A stretch of 64,000 bases of DNA, taken from assembly GCF_010093235.1 (NCBI RefSeq), contig NZ_PDWP01000016.1, forward strand, positions 1 through 64,000. The letters are read 5' to 3'. The position numbers were made by a program, and so were the translations under genes. This DNA comes from Pseudoxanthomonas suwonensis (GTDB lineage Bacteria > Pseudomonadota > Gammaproteobacteria > Xanthomonadales > Xanthomonadaceae). Shown piece by piece: positions 1 to 12,446 of the stretch. The first letter of the stretch is position 1, and each line of letters begins with the position of its first letter. Under the pieces are notes generated by a model. The model did no database searches, had not been told where the DNA came from, and saw only the letters and a list, made by a program, of their open reading frames with translations.

Positions 1-406
1 CGGTTCCGTCAACACCTCGTGAAGAGGGCGTTTCCCGAACCCCTCACCCGTGCGCCAATGCGTTCCAGGTGAGCGAGCCGCCCAGTATAGGCGACTTCCG
101 TAAAACCGCAAGTACTTCGTGAAGAAGTGACCCCGTTTCCGGACCCCTCAGCGACACCGTGTGTCGTTGGGAGGGCGCGCATTGTGCGCCTATCGAAAAT
201 CTTTGGGAAGAGGTTTCGCGAAATTTTTTGCGATGCAGGCACCCGTCTTCACGCGGCTGCTGCGGATGCGGTGTTCACGTCCATTTCAGCCCGTGCATTG
301 GTGCACGGTGCGTGTTCTACGTAGCGCGTCTTCACGCGCTCCACCCCGGCGCGCAATCCAGGGAGCCGACAGATCGCTACCCTGCCCCGTCGGCCATATC
401 CGGACA
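1..406. other. Non-coding stretch downstream of sdhB
   Basis: I see no convincing gene here. It holds two loosely matching segments, near 15-48 and 115-150, that share a CGTGAAGA start and a CCCCTCA end. The 12-mer CGTCTTCACGCG occurs at 244-255 and again at 328-339. A short A/T-rich patch (TTCGCGAAATTTTTTGCGA) lies near 218-236. Open frames across the region have neither a ribosome binding site nor recognisable products. Confidence 0.5.
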
Positions 407-434
407 AAGAAAAAGCCCGGTCGCTGGACCGGGC
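407..434 (-). terminator. Rho-independent terminator of the sdh operon
   Basis: An 8-bp perfect GC stem (GCCCGGTC at 415-422 and GACCGGGC at 427-434) has a 4-base loop. Read on the minus strand it is followed by TTTTTCTTT. It lies 30 bases after the sdhB stop, so the sdh transcript most likely ends here. Confidence 0.85.
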
Positions 435-463
435 CTCTTCGTCATCCCTTGCTGCGTTGCGGA

Positions 464-1249
464 TCAGGCGCGGCGCGCCATCATCAGCTTCTTGATCTCG
501 GCGATCGCCAGGGCCGGGTTCAGGCCCTTCGGGCAGGTGCGCGCGCAGTTCATGATGGTGTGGCAGCGGTACAGCTTGAACGGATCCTCGAGGTCGTCCA
601 GGCGGGCACCGGTGTCCTCGTCGCGGGAGTCGATGATCCAGCGATAGGCCTGCAGCAGGATCGCCGGGCCCAGGTAACGCTCGCCATTCCACCAGTAGCT
701 CGGGCAGCTGGTCGAGCAGCAGGCGCACAGGATGCACTCGTAAAGGCCGTCGAGCTTCTTGCGGTCTTCCGGCGACTGCAGGCGCTCGCGGTCGGGCGGC
801 GGCGGGGTCTGGGTGCGGATCCAGGGCTTGATCGAGGCGTACTGCGCGTAGAAGTGGGTCAGGTCCGGGACCAGGTCCTTGACCACGTTCATGTGCGGCA
901 GCGGGTAGATCGGCACCTCGGCCTTGTGGCAGTCCGCGATCGCGCGGGTGCACGCCAGGGTGTTGGTACCGTCGATGTTCATCGCGCACGAACCGCAGAT
1001 GCCCTCGCGGCAGGACCGCCGGAAGGTCAGGGTCGGGTCGATCTCGTTCTTGATCTTGATCAGCGCGTCCAGGACCATCGGACCGCACTTGTCGAGGTCG
1101 ATCTCGTAGGTGTCGGTGCGCGGGTTGGCGCCGTCGTCAGGGCTCCAGCGGTACACCTTGAAGGTACGCACGTTCGTCGCGCCGGCCGGCGCGGGATGGT
1201 GCTTGCCCTTGGTGATGCGGGAATTCTTCGGGAGTGCAAACTCTGCCAT
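464..1249 (-). CDS. sdhB: Succinate dehydrogenase iron-sulfur subunit SdhB
   Basis: This is the electron-transfer subunit of complex II. It passes electrons from FAD in SdhA through 2Fe-2S, 4Fe-4S and 3Fe-4S clusters to ubiquinone at the SdhC/SdhD membrane anchor. The 261 residues match the family length. Cluster ligands are visible: C80, C85, C88 and C100 in the N-terminal ferredoxin domain, then C172, C175, C178, C182 and C229, C235, C239 in the C-terminal domain. It is the last gene of sdhCDAB, 21 bases after sdhA, and is followed by a terminator. Confidence 0.97.
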   Translation of the reverse strand: MAEFALPKNSRITKGKHHPAPAGATNVRTFKVYRWSPDDGANPRTDTYEIDLDKCGPMVLDALIKIKNEIDPTLTFRRSCREGICGSCAMNIDGTNTLACTRAIADCHKAEVPIYPLPHMNVVKDLVPDLTHFYAQYASIKPWIRTQTPPPPDRERLQSPEDRKKLDGLYECILCACCSTSCPSYWWNGERYLGPAILLQAYRWIIDSRDEDTGARLDDLEDPFKLYRCHTIMNCARTCPKGLNPALAIAEIKKLMMARRA

Positions 1250-1270
1250 TGGTCTTTCTCTCGCCCTGGC

Positions 1271-3064
1271 TCAGTACACGCGTGGCTTGGGCGGCACCAC
1301 ATCCACATCCTTGCTCAGGGTGTACATGTGCACCGGACGGTAGTCGAAGCTGGTCTTACCGGTCTCCGCGTCGACGGTGACCAGGGTGTGCTTCTGCCAG
1401 TTGGCGTCGTCGCGATCCGGGTAGTCCTCGTGCGCGTGGGCGCCGCGGCTTTCCTTGCGCTGCTCGGCCGAGTTGATGGTGGCGACGGCGTTGAGCAGCA
1501 GGTTGTGCAGCTCGTAGGTCTCGATCAGGTCGGAGTTCCAGACCAGCGAGCGGTCGGAGACCTTGACGTCCTGGAAGCTGTCGAAGATCTGCGCCATCTT
1601 CTCGCAGCCTTCCTGCAGGGTCTTGCTGGTGCGGAACACCGCGGCGTCGGCCTGCATGGTGCGCTGCATGCGGTCGCGGATCACCGCGGTCGGGGTGTCG
1701 CCGTTGGCGTTGCGCAGCTTGTCCAGCTGGGACAGGGCCTTGTCGCAGGCATCCGAAGCCAGCGGCTTGTGCGGCGCGCCCTTCTTGATGGTCTCGGCGC
1801 AGCGGTTGGCCACCGCGCGGCCGAACACGACCAGGTCCAGCAGCGAGTTGGAACCCAGGCGGTTGGCGCCATGCACCGACACGCAGGCGGCCTCGCCGAT
1901 CGCGTACAGGCCCGGGACGACCGCATCCGGGTCGTCGCCGACCTTGCGTACGACTTCGCCGTGGTAGTTGGTCGGAATGCCGCCCATGTTGTAGTGGACG
2001 GTCGGGATCACCGGGATCGGCTGCTTGTGCACGTCGACGCCGGCGAAGATGCGGGCGCTCTCGGCGATGCCCGGCAGCTTCTCGTCGATCACGCCCGGGC
2101 CCAGGTGGGTCAGGTCGAGCAGGATGTGGTCCTTGTGCTCGCCGACGCCGCGGCCTTCGCGGATCTCGATGGTCATCGAACGCGACACCACGTCGCGCGA
2201 GGCCAGGTCCTTGTAGTGCGGCGCGTAGCGCTCCATGAAGCGCTCGCCGTTGGCGTTGCGCAGGATGCCGCCTTCGCCGCGGACGCCCTCGGTGATCAGG
2301 CAGCCGGCGCCGTAGATGCCGGTCGGGTGGAACTGCACGAACTCCATGTCCTGCAGCGGCAGGCCGGCGCGGGCCACCAGGCCGCCGCCGTCGCCGGTGC
2401 AGGTGTGCGCGGAGGTCGCGCTGAAGTAGGCGCGACCGTAGCCGCCGGTGGCCAGCACCACGCCGTGGGCGCGGAACAGGTGCAGCGAGCCCTCGGCCAT
2501 GTCCAGCGCCAGCACGCCGCGGCACACGCCCTCCTCGTCCATGATCAGGTCGAGCGCGAAGTACTCGATCATGAAGCGGGCGTTGTGCGCCAGCGACTGC
2601 TGGTACAGGGTGTGCAGGATGGCGTGGCCGGTGCGGTCGGCAGCCGCGCAGGTGCGCTGCGCCGACGGACCCTCGCCGTAGCGGGTGGTCATGCCGCCGA
2701 ACGGACGCTGGTAGATCTTGCCGTCCTCGGTGCGGGAGAACGGCACGCCGTAGTGCTCCAGCTCGATGATGGCCGGGATGGCCTCGCGGCACATGTACTC
2801 GATGGCGTCCTGGTCGCCCAGCCAGTCCGACCCCTTGATGGTGTCGTAGAAGTGGTAGCGCCAGTCGTCCTCGCCCATGTTGCCCAGGGCGGCGGAGATG
2901 CCGCCCTGCGCGGCGACGGTATGGGAGCGCGTCGGGAAGACCTTGGTCAGGCACACCGTCTGCAGGCCCTTCTGGGCCAGGCCGAAGGTGGCGCGCAGGC
3001 CGGCGCCACCGGCGCCGACGACGACCATGTCGTACTTGTGTTCGGTGATCTTGTAGGCGGACAT
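1271..3064 (-). CDS. sdhA: Succinate dehydrogenase flavoprotein subunit SdhA
   Basis: SdhA oxidises succinate to fumarate on covalently bound FAD on the cytoplasmic face of the inner membrane, serving both the TCA cycle and respiration. The 597-residue protein opens with the FAD-binding GAGGAG motif (residues 17-22). H48 in SHTVAAQGG is the expected histidyl-FAD attachment site. The family substrate-site segments HPTGI and EGVRGEGG are present. I chose the ATG at 3064 because the protein then begins just before the Rossmann strand, as in relatives; the frame stays open upstream through sdhD but that part is not homologous. The gap to sdhD is 23 bases. Confidence 0.97.
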   Translation of the reverse strand: MSAYKITEHKYDMVVVGAGGAGLRATFGLAQKGLQTVCLTKVFPTRSHTVAAQGGISAALGNMGEDDWRYHFYDTIKGSDWLGDQDAIEYMCREAIPAIIELEHYGVPFSRTEDGKIYQRPFGGMTTRYGEGPSAQRTCAAADRTGHAILHTLYQQSLAHNARFMIEYFALDLIMDEEGVCRGVLALDMAEGSLHLFRAHGVVLATGGYGRAYFSATSAHTCTGDGGGLVARAGLPLQDMEFVQFHPTGIYGAGCLITEGVRGEGGILRNANGERFMERYAPHYKDLASRDVVSRSMTIEIREGRGVGEHKDHILLDLTHLGPGVIDEKLPGIAESARIFAGVDVHKQPIPVIPTVHYNMGGIPTNYHGEVVRKVGDDPDAVVPGLYAIGEAACVSVHGANRLGSNSLLDLVVFGRAVANRCAETIKKGAPHKPLASDACDKALSQLDKLRNANGDTPTAVIRDRMQRTMQADAAVFRTSKTLQEGCEKMAQIFDSFQDVKVSDRSLVWNSDLIETYELHNLLLNAVATINSAEQRKESRGAHAHEDYPDRDDANWQKHTLVTVDAETGKTSFDYRPVHMYTLSKDVDVVPPKPRVY

Positions 3065-3087
3065 CGAGTCTTTTTTCCTTTGCGCGC

Positions 3088-3471
3088 TCAGCCGGCCAGG
3101 GCGATGCGGGCCACGGCGAAGATGCTGACGATCGCGCCAAGCACCGCGATGAACTTCACGCTGACCTGGAGTGCCAGGGCGGCCAGCGAGTTGTGGACGT
3201 AGTCCTCGAGGACCACCTGCAGGCCGAGCTGGGCATGCCAGAACGTGGCGACCAGGAAGCCGACCAGCAGCACCGCGTTCCAGGGCTTGGACACGGCCTC
3301 GGTGGCGGCCAGGTAGTCGCTGCCGACCAGGCCCACGACGAAGTACACGAACCACAGCGACAGGAACACCAGGGCGGTGGCCGTCAGTCGCTGGTGGACG
3401 AAATGCTCGGTGCCGGTCTTGGCCGCGCCAAGGCCGCGCACGTTCTTCAGGGGAGTACGGTAACGGCTCAC
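3088..3471 (-). CDS. sdhD: Succinate dehydrogenase membrane anchor subunit SdhD
   Basis: This small hydrophobic subunit of complex II forms, with SdhC, the haem b and quinone site. The product of 127 residues has three predicted membrane helices, beginning around [17 protein letters not shown]. The start is a GTG whose last two bases form the stop codon of sdhC (GTGA overlap at 3468-3471), which argues for translational coupling. No in-frame ATG lies near the true N-terminus. Confidence 0.92.
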   Translation of the reverse strand: MSRYRTPLKNVRGLGAAKTGTEHFVHQRLTATALVFLSLWFVYFVVGLVGSDYLAATEAVSKPWNAVLLVGFLVATFWHAQLGLQVVLEDYVHNSLAALALQVSVKFIAVLGAIVSIFAVARIALAG

Positions 3472-3860
3472 GCGGCACCTCCGTTCAGCGCAAGGGCCCA
3501 CACGATCGCGGTGATCACCAGGCTGCCGACGATGGACAGCCAGCTGTTGCGGACGAAAACCGGGATGCTGTAGCCGTGGGCGAAGTCCTGCACGATGTGG
3601 CGGATGCCGTTGCACAGGTGGTAGGCGAAGGCCCAGGTCCAGCCGAACAGGAACAGCTTGCCGTACCAGGCGCCGGCGTGGCCGGTGAAGCATTCCCAGC
3701 TGGCCGGGCCAAGCATCAGTGCCAGCAGGCCGCCGGCGAGGACCAGGGCACCGCCGGCGAGCACGATGCCCGTTGCGCGGTGCAGGATCGAGGTCACCAT
3801 CTGGACCTGCCAGCGGTACACCTGCAGGTGGGGTGACAAGGGGCGTTCGCGGCTGCTCAT
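3468..3860 (-). CDS. sdhC: Succinate dehydrogenase cytochrome b556 subunit SdhC
   Basis: SdhC is the first membrane anchor subunit, contributing haem and quinone ligands. The protein of 130 residues starts [17 protein letters not shown] and contains the family segment [13 protein letters not shown] and three membrane helices. A histidine-rich stretch ([13 protein letters not shown]) carries the expected haem-ligand region. I chose the ATG at 3860 rather than the in-frame TTG 11 codons upstream, because relatives begin at [14 protein letters not shown]. The stop overlaps the sdhD GTG. Confidence 0.95.
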   Translation of the reverse strand: MSSRERPLSPHLQVYRWQVQMVTSILHRATGIVLAGGALVLAGGLLALMLGPASWECFTGHAGAWYGKLFLFGWTWAFAYHLCNGIRHIVQDFAHGYSIPVFVRNSWLSIVGSLVITAIVWALALNGGAA

Positions 3861-3923
3861 TCGCTGGCTCTTAGTCTCGGCTGTGCGGGCCAACCGCCCG
3901 CGTGGCTCGGGCGTTACGATCGA

Positions 3924-4094
3924 TCAGAAATCGATGCAGCGCCCGTTCTTTTCCCAATCCCCGTAGCGGGTCGGCTCCGGCCCCTCGCGTCCGCCGATCT
4001 CGCGCGGCGGCTCCTTGCCGGCGTCGTTGCCCAGCGGCGGCGCGGCATCCGGCGCGTCTTCATCCTCTGGAACCACGGGGCTTTGACCTATCAT
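3924..4094 (-). CDS. DUF1674 protein, SDHAF4-type succinate dehydrogenase assembly factor
   Basis: This 56-residue protein has an acidic, proline-rich first half. Its C-terminus (EIGGREGPEPTRYGDWEKNG, then RCIDF) is the hallmark of DUF1674, the bacterial relatives of mitochondrial Sdh8/SDHAF4. In eukaryotes that factor binds flavinylated SdhA before it joins SdhB. It lies 63 bases upstream of sdhC on the same strand, so it is probably the first gene of the sdh operon. The ATG at 4094 is preceded by AAGGA at 8-base spacing. The role is inferred from the motif and the location. Confidence 0.85.
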   Translation of the reverse strand: MIGQSPVVPEDEDAPDAAPPLGNDAGKEPPREIGGREGPEPTRYGDWEKNGRCIDF

Positions 4095-4136
4095 GGATAG
4101 TCCTTGCAACACACAAAATCTTAAGCCGGGGGTAAC

Positions 4137-5009
4137 GTGCCTGACAACCAGCCTGTTCCAAGCCCCTTGAATCATGGGGACTTTTTCACGCTGGACGGGT
4201 GGTCCGTGCTCGCGCTCGACGGCCCGGACGCGGTGGCCTTCGCCCACGCCCAGTTCGCCAGCGACGTGCAGAAGCTGGACGTCGGCACCTGGCACTGGAG
4301 CACATGGCTCAACCCGAAGGGGCGCGTGATCGCCCTCTTCGCCCTGTTGCGCACCAGCGCCGAGAGCTTGCGTCTGGTCCTGCCCGATGCCAATGCGACG
4401 TTGGTCGGCGATGCACTGCGCCGGTTCGTGTTCCGGCGCAAGGTAACGCTCACACCCCGGGCCGAGTTGCACGTGGCGGGGGCCTTCTACATCCCGCGGC
4501 TGCCTCGCGGCGCCCTGGAGGGAGCGGAAGACGCGGCCGACGGGCTGCGCCTGGCCATCGATGCCGGCCGCACCGTAAGGATTGGAAGCGCCCCTGCCCC
4601 GCACTCCGCCCAGGCCCTGGACGCCTGGAACGTGGCCGACCTGCGCGCCGGGATCCCGCGCCTGCCCGCACCGCAGGCCGAACAATGGACGCCGCAGCAG
4701 CTGGGCCTGGAGCGCCTGGATGCCTACAGCGTCAGCAAGGGCTGCTATCCGGGCCAGGAGATCGTGGCCCGCACCCACTTCCTGGGGAAGGCCAAGCGCC
4801 AGCTGGTGCTGCTACGGGTCGCCGACGGGGTCGGCGCCGGCGCCGACGTGGTGCAGGACGGCCGCGCGATCGGCAGCGTGGTGGCGGCGGCTGGCACGGC
4901 CCCGCGCCTGGCGCTGGCGGTGCTGCCACTGGAACTGGCGGAGTCCCCCCTGGCCGCCGGCGACGAACCGGCCTTGCCGGAGCCGCTCCAGGAAACGACC
5001 CCGCCCTGA
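4137..5009 (+). CDS. ygfZ: Folate-binding iron-sulfur cluster protein YgfZ (GcvT-like)
   Basis: YgfZ is a tetrahydrofolate-dependent protein that supports assembly or repair of certain Fe-S enzymes; it is structurally related to the T protein of glycine cleavage. The product of 290 residues contains the family signature KGCYPGQEIVARTHFLGK near residues 201-218, including the conserved cysteine. The start is GTG with a GGGGG Shine-Dalgarno-like run just upstream. It is divergent from the SDHAF4/sdh operon, a fitting neighbour since SdhB is an Fe-S protein. It converges on the ATPase gene with only 13 bases between stops. Confidence 0.92.
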   Translation: MPDNQPVPSPLNHGDFFTLDGWSVLALDGPDAVAFAHAQFASDVQKLDVGTWHWSTWLNPKGRVIALFALLRTSAESLRLVLPDANATLVGDALRRFVFRRKVTLTPRAELHVAGAFYIPRLPRGALEGAEDAADGLRLAIDAGRTVRIGSAPAPHSAQALDAWNVADLRAGIPRLPAPQAEQWTPQQLGLERLDAYSVSKGCYPGQEIVARTHFLGKAKRQLVLLRVADGVGAGADVVQDGRAIGSVVAAAGTAPRLALAVLPLELAESPLAAGDEPALPEPLQETTPP

Positions 5010-5022
5010 CCTGTCCCGCGGG

Positions 5023-6108
<1,086 letters not shown>

Positions 6109-6287
6109 CTCCGCATACGTATTCACCCCGCGGCCGGCACGGCGATCGTCGATGCCGCCAACGCGGGCACCGATGATGTCACGACTCGCGGTGCACGCGT
6201 CGTGGCGCGGTGCGTGGCCCGGCCCAGCCCCTGCACACGCCCCCCTGCGCACCGTCCCTGCCGCGAACATACGCCACAGCATGTCCC

Positions 6288-6300
6288 GGGAACGTTTCCG
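6288..6300. promoter_or_regulatory. Operator-like near-palindrome in the ATPase/zwf divergent region
   Basis: The 324-base gap between the ATPase gene and zwf contains no gene. At 6288-6300 it carries GGGAACGTTTCCG, whose arms (GGAA and TTCC) are nearly symmetric around CG, a shape common for LacI-family operators. A further CCGTTCC half-site lies about 7 bases downstream. A LacI-family gene is present at 23.6-24.6 kb. The assignment is tentative and rests only on symmetry and context. Confidence 0.3.
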
Positions 6301-6432
6301 TGGACACCGTTCCGCCCACTGGACAACCCGCATGGTGGCGGCCATATTTCGGCAGTTTGACGCATCACCTCGCGGTAATCCGTCCACTTCCACCCGCCCC
6401 GCGGGTGCGATCAGAGAAAAGCCACCGAACCG

Positions 6433-7905
<1,473 letters not shown>

Positions 7906-7906
7906 C

Positions 7907-8899
7907 ATGGCCGATCCGTTCCTGATCGCCGACATCGGCGGCACCAATGCCCGATTCGCGCTGGCCGATCCCAGCGCGTCCACGCCGCTGGTCGAGGACA
8001 GCGTGCGCGAGTTCGCGGTCGCCGAGTTCCCGTCGCTGGCCGAGGCTGCGCGCCACTACCTCGAGCAGGCCCAGGCCAGCGCCCGTCGTGGCGTGTTCGC
8101 CGTGGCCGGCCGCGTCGACGGCGACGAGGCGCGCATCACCAACCACCCGTGGGTGATCTCGCGTCCGCGCACCCGCGAGATGCTTGGCTTCGACCAGGTC
8201 CACCTGATCAACGATTTCGCCGCCCAGGCCATGGCCATCAGCCTGTATCGCGCCGAGGACGTGGTGCCGATCGGTGGCGTGTCCTGGACCCCGGCCCCGC
8301 CCAGCGAGCCTCGCACCTATGCCGTGCTCGGCCCGGGCACCGGCCTGGGCGTGGGCGGCCTGGTGGTACGTGACGGCCGCTGCTATCCGCTGGAGACCGA
8401 AGGCGGCCACGTCAGCTTCCCGCCGGGCACGCCGGAGGAGATCCGCATCCTGGAGATCCTGTCGGCGCAATTCGGCCGCGTCTCCAACGAGCGCCTGATC
8501 TGTGGCCCGGGCCTGGTCAACATCCACCGCGCCCTGTGCGAGATCGCCGGCCACGACCCGGGCCTGCTCGAGCCCAAGGACGTCACCGCCCGCGCCGCCG
8601 CCGGCGATCCGCTGTGCATGCGCGCGGTCGACGTGTTCTGCGCGGTGTTCGGCGCCATTTCCGGCGACCTGGTGCTGACCATCGGCGCCTGGGACGGGGT
8701 GTTCCTCACCGGTGGCCTGGTGCCGAAGATGCTGGACTCGCTGCGCCATTCCGGCTTCCGCCAGCGCTTCGAATACAAGGGCCGGTTCTCGCCGACCATG
8801 GCCCGCGTGCCCTCGCTAGCCGTGCTGCATCCGCATTCCGGCCTGCTCGGCGCGGCCGCCTACGCGGTGGACCTGGTCCGCCGGGAGGCCGCGGCATGA
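7907..8899 (+). CDS. glk: Glucokinase
   Basis: Glucokinase phosphorylates cytoplasmic glucose with ATP, feeding Zwf. The 330-residue protein starts with the ATP-binding segment ADIGGTNARFAL (residues 8-19) and contains the second phosphate motif LGPGTGLGVGG and the sugar-site EGGH, as in the bacterial Glk family. One base separates it from the zwf stop, and its own stop overlaps the pgl start (ATGA), so the three genes are translated as a block. Confidence 0.94.
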   Translation: MADPFLIADIGGTNARFALADPSASTPLVEDSVREFAVAEFPSLAEAARHYLEQAQASARRGVFAVAGRVDGDEARITNHPWVISRPRTREMLGFDQVHLINDFAAQAMAISLYRAEDVVPIGGVSWTPAPPSEPRTYAVLGPGTGLGVGGLVVRDGRCYPLETEGGHVSFPPGTPEEIRILEILSAQFGRVSNERLICGPGLVNIHRALCEIAGHDPGLLEPKDVTARAAAGDPLCMRAVDVFCAVFGAISGDLVLTIGAWDGVFLTGGLVPKMLDSLRHSGFRQRFEYKGRFSPTMARVPSLAVLHPHSGLLGAAAYAVDLVRREAAA

Positions 8900-9609
8900 A
8901 GGCCGATCCGCGCATCGAATGGATCGAGCACGCGGGCGTCGAGGCCTGGGGCGAGGCCATCGCGGCCGACATCCAGGCGGCGATCGCCGCCGACCTGTCC
9001 GCCAGCGGCCGTGCCCGTGCCCTGCTCTCCGGCGGCACCACCCCGGCGCCGGCCTACAGCCGGCTGGCGCAGGCGCCGCTGGACTGGTCGAAGGTGAGCG
9101 TCGGCCTGGTCGACGACCGCTTCGTGCCGGCCGACCATCCGGCCAGCAATACGAAACTGATCCGCGAGAGCCTGCTGGAACGTGCGCCCGGCCTGCATTT
9201 CGAGCCGCTGGTGCGTGAAGGCCTGTCGGCCGCCGCCTGCGTCGAGGCCGCCAACCGCGATTCGGCCGGTGCGCAGGATCCCTGCGTGGCGGTGCTCGGC
9301 ATGGGCAACGACGGCCACACCGCCTCGCTGTTCCCCGGCTCGGTCGACCTCGACGCCGCGCTGGCCTCGCAGGACGACTACGCCGTGCTCGACGCCACCG
9401 GCTGCCCGGTCGCCGCCGAATGGACCACGCGCATCACCCTCACCCGCGCCGGCCTGGCCCGCTGCCGCCAGCACCTGTTGCTGCTGCGTGGCGAGGCCAA
9501 GCGCGAGGTACTGGAGCGCGCCCTGGCCGGCGACGACGTGCGTCAAATGCCGATCCGCGCGGTGCTGGGCCTGACCGCCAGCCCACTGCGCGTCCATTGG
9601 TGCGCTTGA
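8896..9609 (+). CDS. pgl: 6-phosphogluconolactonase
   Basis: Pgl hydrolyses 6-phosphogluconolactone from Zwf to 6-phosphogluconate. The 237 residues show the NagB/Pgl fold motifs LLSGGTTPAPAY, DDRFVP and LGMGNDGHTASLFPG. The start codon ATG overlaps the glk stop. The 120 bases to edd contain a 7-bp hairpin (CGGGGCG/CGCCCCG at 9643-9659) without a T-run, which may be an mRNA processing or pausing element. Confidence 0.94.
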   Translation: MKADPRIEWIEHAGVEAWGEAIAADIQAAIAADLSASGRARALLSGGTTPAPAYSRLAQAPLDWSKVSVGLVDDRFVPADHPASNTKLIRESLLERAPGLHFEPLVREGLSAAACVEAANRDSAGAQDPCVAVLGMGNDGHTASLFPGSVDLDAALASQDDYAVLDATGCPVAAEWTTRITLTRAGLARCRQHLLLLRGEAKREVLERALAGDDVRQMPIRAVLGLTASPLRVHWCA

Positions 9610-9729
9610 TGCGCGGCCCTCCGCCCGCACCTGTCTGATAGTCGGGGCGGTACGCCCCGCTTCGCCGTCCTGCCTTCGCAGCCCGCCCGCGCCCTTCCGC
9701 GGCGCCAGCTCCGCCTCCCCTGGAACGCC

Positions 9730-11643
9730 ATGAGCCTGCATCCCAAGATCGAAGCCGTTACCGAGCGCATCCGCCAGCGCAGTGCACCGTCGCGCGCCGC
9801 CTACCTGGCCGGCATCGACGAGGCGGTCCGCAACGGTCCCAACCGCACTCCGCTCAGCTGCGCCAACCTGGCGCACGTGTTCGCCGCCTGCGGCGAACAC
9901 GACAAGGCCCGCCTGCGCGGCGGCGCCACGCCGAACCTGGGCATCATCACCGCCTACAATGACATGCTCTCGGCGCACCAGCCGTACGAGCACTATCCGG
10001 AGCGGATCCGCAGCCTGGCCCGCGAGCTGGGCGCCACCGCGCAGGTCGCCGGCGGCGTGCCGGCGATGTGCGACGGCGTCACCCAGGGCCGCGGCGGCAT
10101 GGAGCTGTCGCTGTTCTCGCGCGACGTGATCGCCCAGGCCACCGCCATCGGCCTGAGCCACGACGCCTTCGACGCGGCCCTGTACCTGGGCATCTGCGAC
10201 AAGATCGTGCCGGGCCTGCTGATCGGCGCGCTGGCCTTCGGCCACCTGCCGGCGCTGTTCGTGCCGGCCGGCCCGATGCCGCCGGGCATTCCCAACAAGA
10301 AGAAGGCCGAGGTGCGCGAGCGTTACGCCGCCGGCGAGGCCACCCGCGAGGAGCTGCTGGAAGTCGAGGCGCAGTCCTACCACTCGGCCGGCACCTGCAC
10401 CTTCTACGGCACCGCCAATTCCAACCAGGTCCTGCTGGAAGCGATGGGCGTGCAGCTGCCGGGCAGCTCGTTCATCAACCCGAGCACGCCGCTGCGCAAG
10501 GCGCTGGACGAGGAGGCCGTGCGCCGCGTCCTGCAGATGACCGCGCTGGGCGACGACTACCGTCCGCTGGGCCGCCTGATCGACGAGCGCGCCATCGTCA
10601 ATGCGATCGTCGCGCTGATGGCCACCGGCGGCTCGACCAACCACACCATCCACTGGATCGCCGTGGCCCGCGCCGCCGGCATCGTCCTGACCTGGGACGA
10701 CATGGACCAGATCTCGCAGGTGGTACCGCTGCTGGCGCGCGTGTATCCGAACGGCGAGGCCGACGTGAACCGCTTCCAGGCCGCCGGCGGCGTGCCGTTC
10801 GTGTTCCGCGAGCTGCTCGACGCGGGCCTGATGCACGACCTCACCACCGTGGTGCCGGAAGGCATGCGCGCCTACACCCGCGAACCGCGGCTGGAGGACG
10901 GCAGGCTGTCCTCCGCGCCCTCGGCGACGGTGTCGGCCGACGAGACCGTGGTGCGTACCGTCGCCGCGCCGTTCGAAGCCCAGGGCGGCCTGCGCCTGCT
11001 CCGCGGCAACATCGGCCGCGGCCTGATCAAGCTGTCGGCGGTCAAGCCGGAGCACCGCTGTGTCGAGGCCCAGGCGGTGGTGGTCGATGCGCCGCAGAAG
11101 CTCAACAAGCTGCATGCCGCCGGCGTGCTGCCGCGCGACTTCGTCGCGGTGGTCACCTACCAGGGCCCGCGCGCCAACGGCATGCCCGAGCTGCACTCTC
11201 TGGCGCCGCTGCTGGGCATGCTGCAGAACCAGGGCCGCAAGGTGGCGCTGGTCACCGACGGCCGCCTGTCAGGCGCCTCCGGCAAGATCCCCGCGGCGAT
11301 CCATGTCACCCCGGAAGCCGCGCGCGGCGGTCCGATCGGCAAGATCCGCGACGGCGACATCGTCCGCCTGGACAGCGAGGCCGGCGTGCTGGAAGTGCTG
11401 GTCGACGCGGCCGAGTGGAACGCGCGCGAAGTCGCGCCCAACACCAGCCGCCCGGCGCACGACCTGGGCCGCAACCTGTTCGCCTACAACCGCGCCAACG
11501 TCGGCCCGGCCGACCAGGGCGCGACGTCGATCTCCTGCGGCCCGCCGGCGCACGACGGCACCGCCTGGGACTACGACGCCGAGTACGAGCTTGGCGGCCG
11601 GGCCGAGGCGGCCCTGGCGCCGCACGCCGAGAAGGACAACTGA
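9730..11643 (+). CDS. edd: Phosphogluconate dehydratase
   Basis: Edd dehydrates 6-phosphogluconate to 2-keto-3-deoxy-6-phosphogluconate, the first committed step of the Entner-Doudoroff pathway. The 637 residues match the IlvD/Edd family, whose members carry a 4Fe-4S cluster. Conserved stretches include [29 protein letters not shown] and [17 protein letters not shown]. The ATG is preceded by a GGA element. It lies between pgl and eda in the same direction. Confidence 0.97.
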   Translation: MSLHPKIEAVTERIRQRSAPSRAAYLAGIDEAVRNGPNRTPLSCANLAHVFAACGEHDKARLRGGATPNLGIITAYNDMLSAHQPYEHYPERIRSLARELGATAQVAGGVPAMCDGVTQGRGGMELSLFSRDVIAQATAIGLSHDAFDAALYLGICDKIVPGLLIGALAFGHLPALFVPAGPMPPGIPNKKKAEVRERYAAGEATREELLEVEAQSYHSAGTCTFYGTANSNQVLLEAMGVQLPGSSFINPSTPLRKALDEEAVRRVLQMTALGDDYRPLGRLIDERAIVNAIVALMATGGSTNHTIHWIAVARAAGIVLTWDDMDQISQVVPLLARVYPNGEADVNRFQAAGGVPFVFRELLDAGLMHDLTTVVPEGMRAYTREPRLEDGRLSSAPSATVSADETVVRTVAAPFEAQGGLRLLRGNIGRGLIKLSAVKPEHRCVEAQAVVVDAPQKLNKLHAAGVLPRDFVAVVTYQGPRANGMPELHSLAPLLGMLQNQGRKVALVTDGRLSGASGKIPAAIHVTPEAARGGPIGKIRDGDIVRLDSEAGVLEVLVDAAEWNAREVAPNTSRPAHDLGRNLFAYNRANVGPADQGATSISCGPPAHDGTAWDYDAEYELGGRAEAALAPHAEKDN

Positions 11644-11733
11644 GCCCGCGGCCGCCCCGCTCCCGGCGCGGCGGCCGTTCCTCATCGCAAGCGCGGCCGC
11701 CGGCCGCGATCCACGCACGGAGCCATACGATCC

Positions 11734-12393
11734 ATGAGCATCGCCCAGACCCAGGCCAAGGCCGAACAGCTGCTGCGCCAGGCCGGCATCCTGCCGGTGG
11801 TCACCGCCGACAGCGTCGACGAGGCGCGCAAGCTCTCCGCCGCGCTGCTCAAGGGCGGCCTGACCGCGATCGAGCTGACCCTGCGCACGCCTTGCGCGCT
11901 GGATGCGCTGGTCGCGCTGAAGAAAGAACTGCCGGGCATCGCAGTGGGCATGGGCACGGTGCTGACCATCGAGCAGATGGAGAAGTGCATCGAGCTGGGC
12001 GCCGATTTCCTGGTCACCCCGGGTACGCCGCCGGAGCTGGCCGATGCGCTGGCGAAGGCGCCGATCCCGTCCGTGCCCGGTGGCGCCACCCCGACCGAGT
12101 TCCTGTCGCTGATGGCGCGCGGCTTCCGCGTGTGCAAGCTGTTCCCGGCCAATGCGGTCGGCGGCCTGGCCATGCTCAAGGGCCTGGCCGGCCCGATGGG
12201 CGAGCTGAAGATCTGCCCCACCGGCGGCATCACCGAGGACACCGCGGCCGAATACCTGGCCCAGCCGAACGTGGTCTGCGTCGGTGGCTCCTGGATGGTG
12301 CCGAAGACCTGGCTCAAGGCCGGCGAGTGGGACAAGGTCGAGGCCAGCGCAGCCAAGGCCGCGGGAATCGTGGCGGCTGCACGCGCGGGCTGA
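11734..12393 (+). CDS. eda: KDPG aldolase (2-keto-3-deoxy-6-phosphogluconate aldolase)
   Basis: Eda cleaves KDPG to pyruvate and glyceraldehyde 3-phosphate, completing the Entner-Doudoroff pathway. The protein of 219 residues has the catalytic acid/base E48 (IELTLRTP) and the Schiff-base lysine K135 (CKLFPAN), equivalent to E45 and K133 of the Escherichia coli enzyme. It is the last gene of the operon, followed within 20 bases by a strong terminator. Confidence 0.96.
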   Translation: MSIAQTQAKAEQLLRQAGILPVVTADSVDEARKLSAALLKGGLTAIELTLRTPCALDALVALKKELPGIAVGMGTVLTIEQMEKCIELGADFLVTPGTPPELADALAKAPIPSVPGGATPTEFLSLMARGFRVCKLFPANAVGGLAMLKGLAGPMGELKICPTGGITEDTAAEYLAQPNVVCVGGSWMVPKTWLKAGEWDKVEASAAKAAGIVAAARAG

Positions 12394-12412
12394 TGCACGC
12401 ATCCGTGCAAGG

Positions 12413-12446
12413 AAAAAGCCGGGCAATGCCCGGCTTTCTTGTTGTT
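12413..12446 (+). terminator. Rho-independent terminator after eda
   Basis: A perfect stem GCCGGGC/GCCCGGC (12418-12424 and 12428-12434) with loop AAT is preceded by AAAAA and followed by TTTCTTGTTGTTG. It ends the zwf-eda operon. Confidence 0.9.

Noticed and set aside
161-3202. A 1013-codon plus-strand open frame opposite sdhB and sdhA
   Set aside because: High GC3 coding DNA leaves antisense frames open. The product is a low-complexity Val/Ala/Arg/Gly mix and the minus strand encodes clear SDH subunits.
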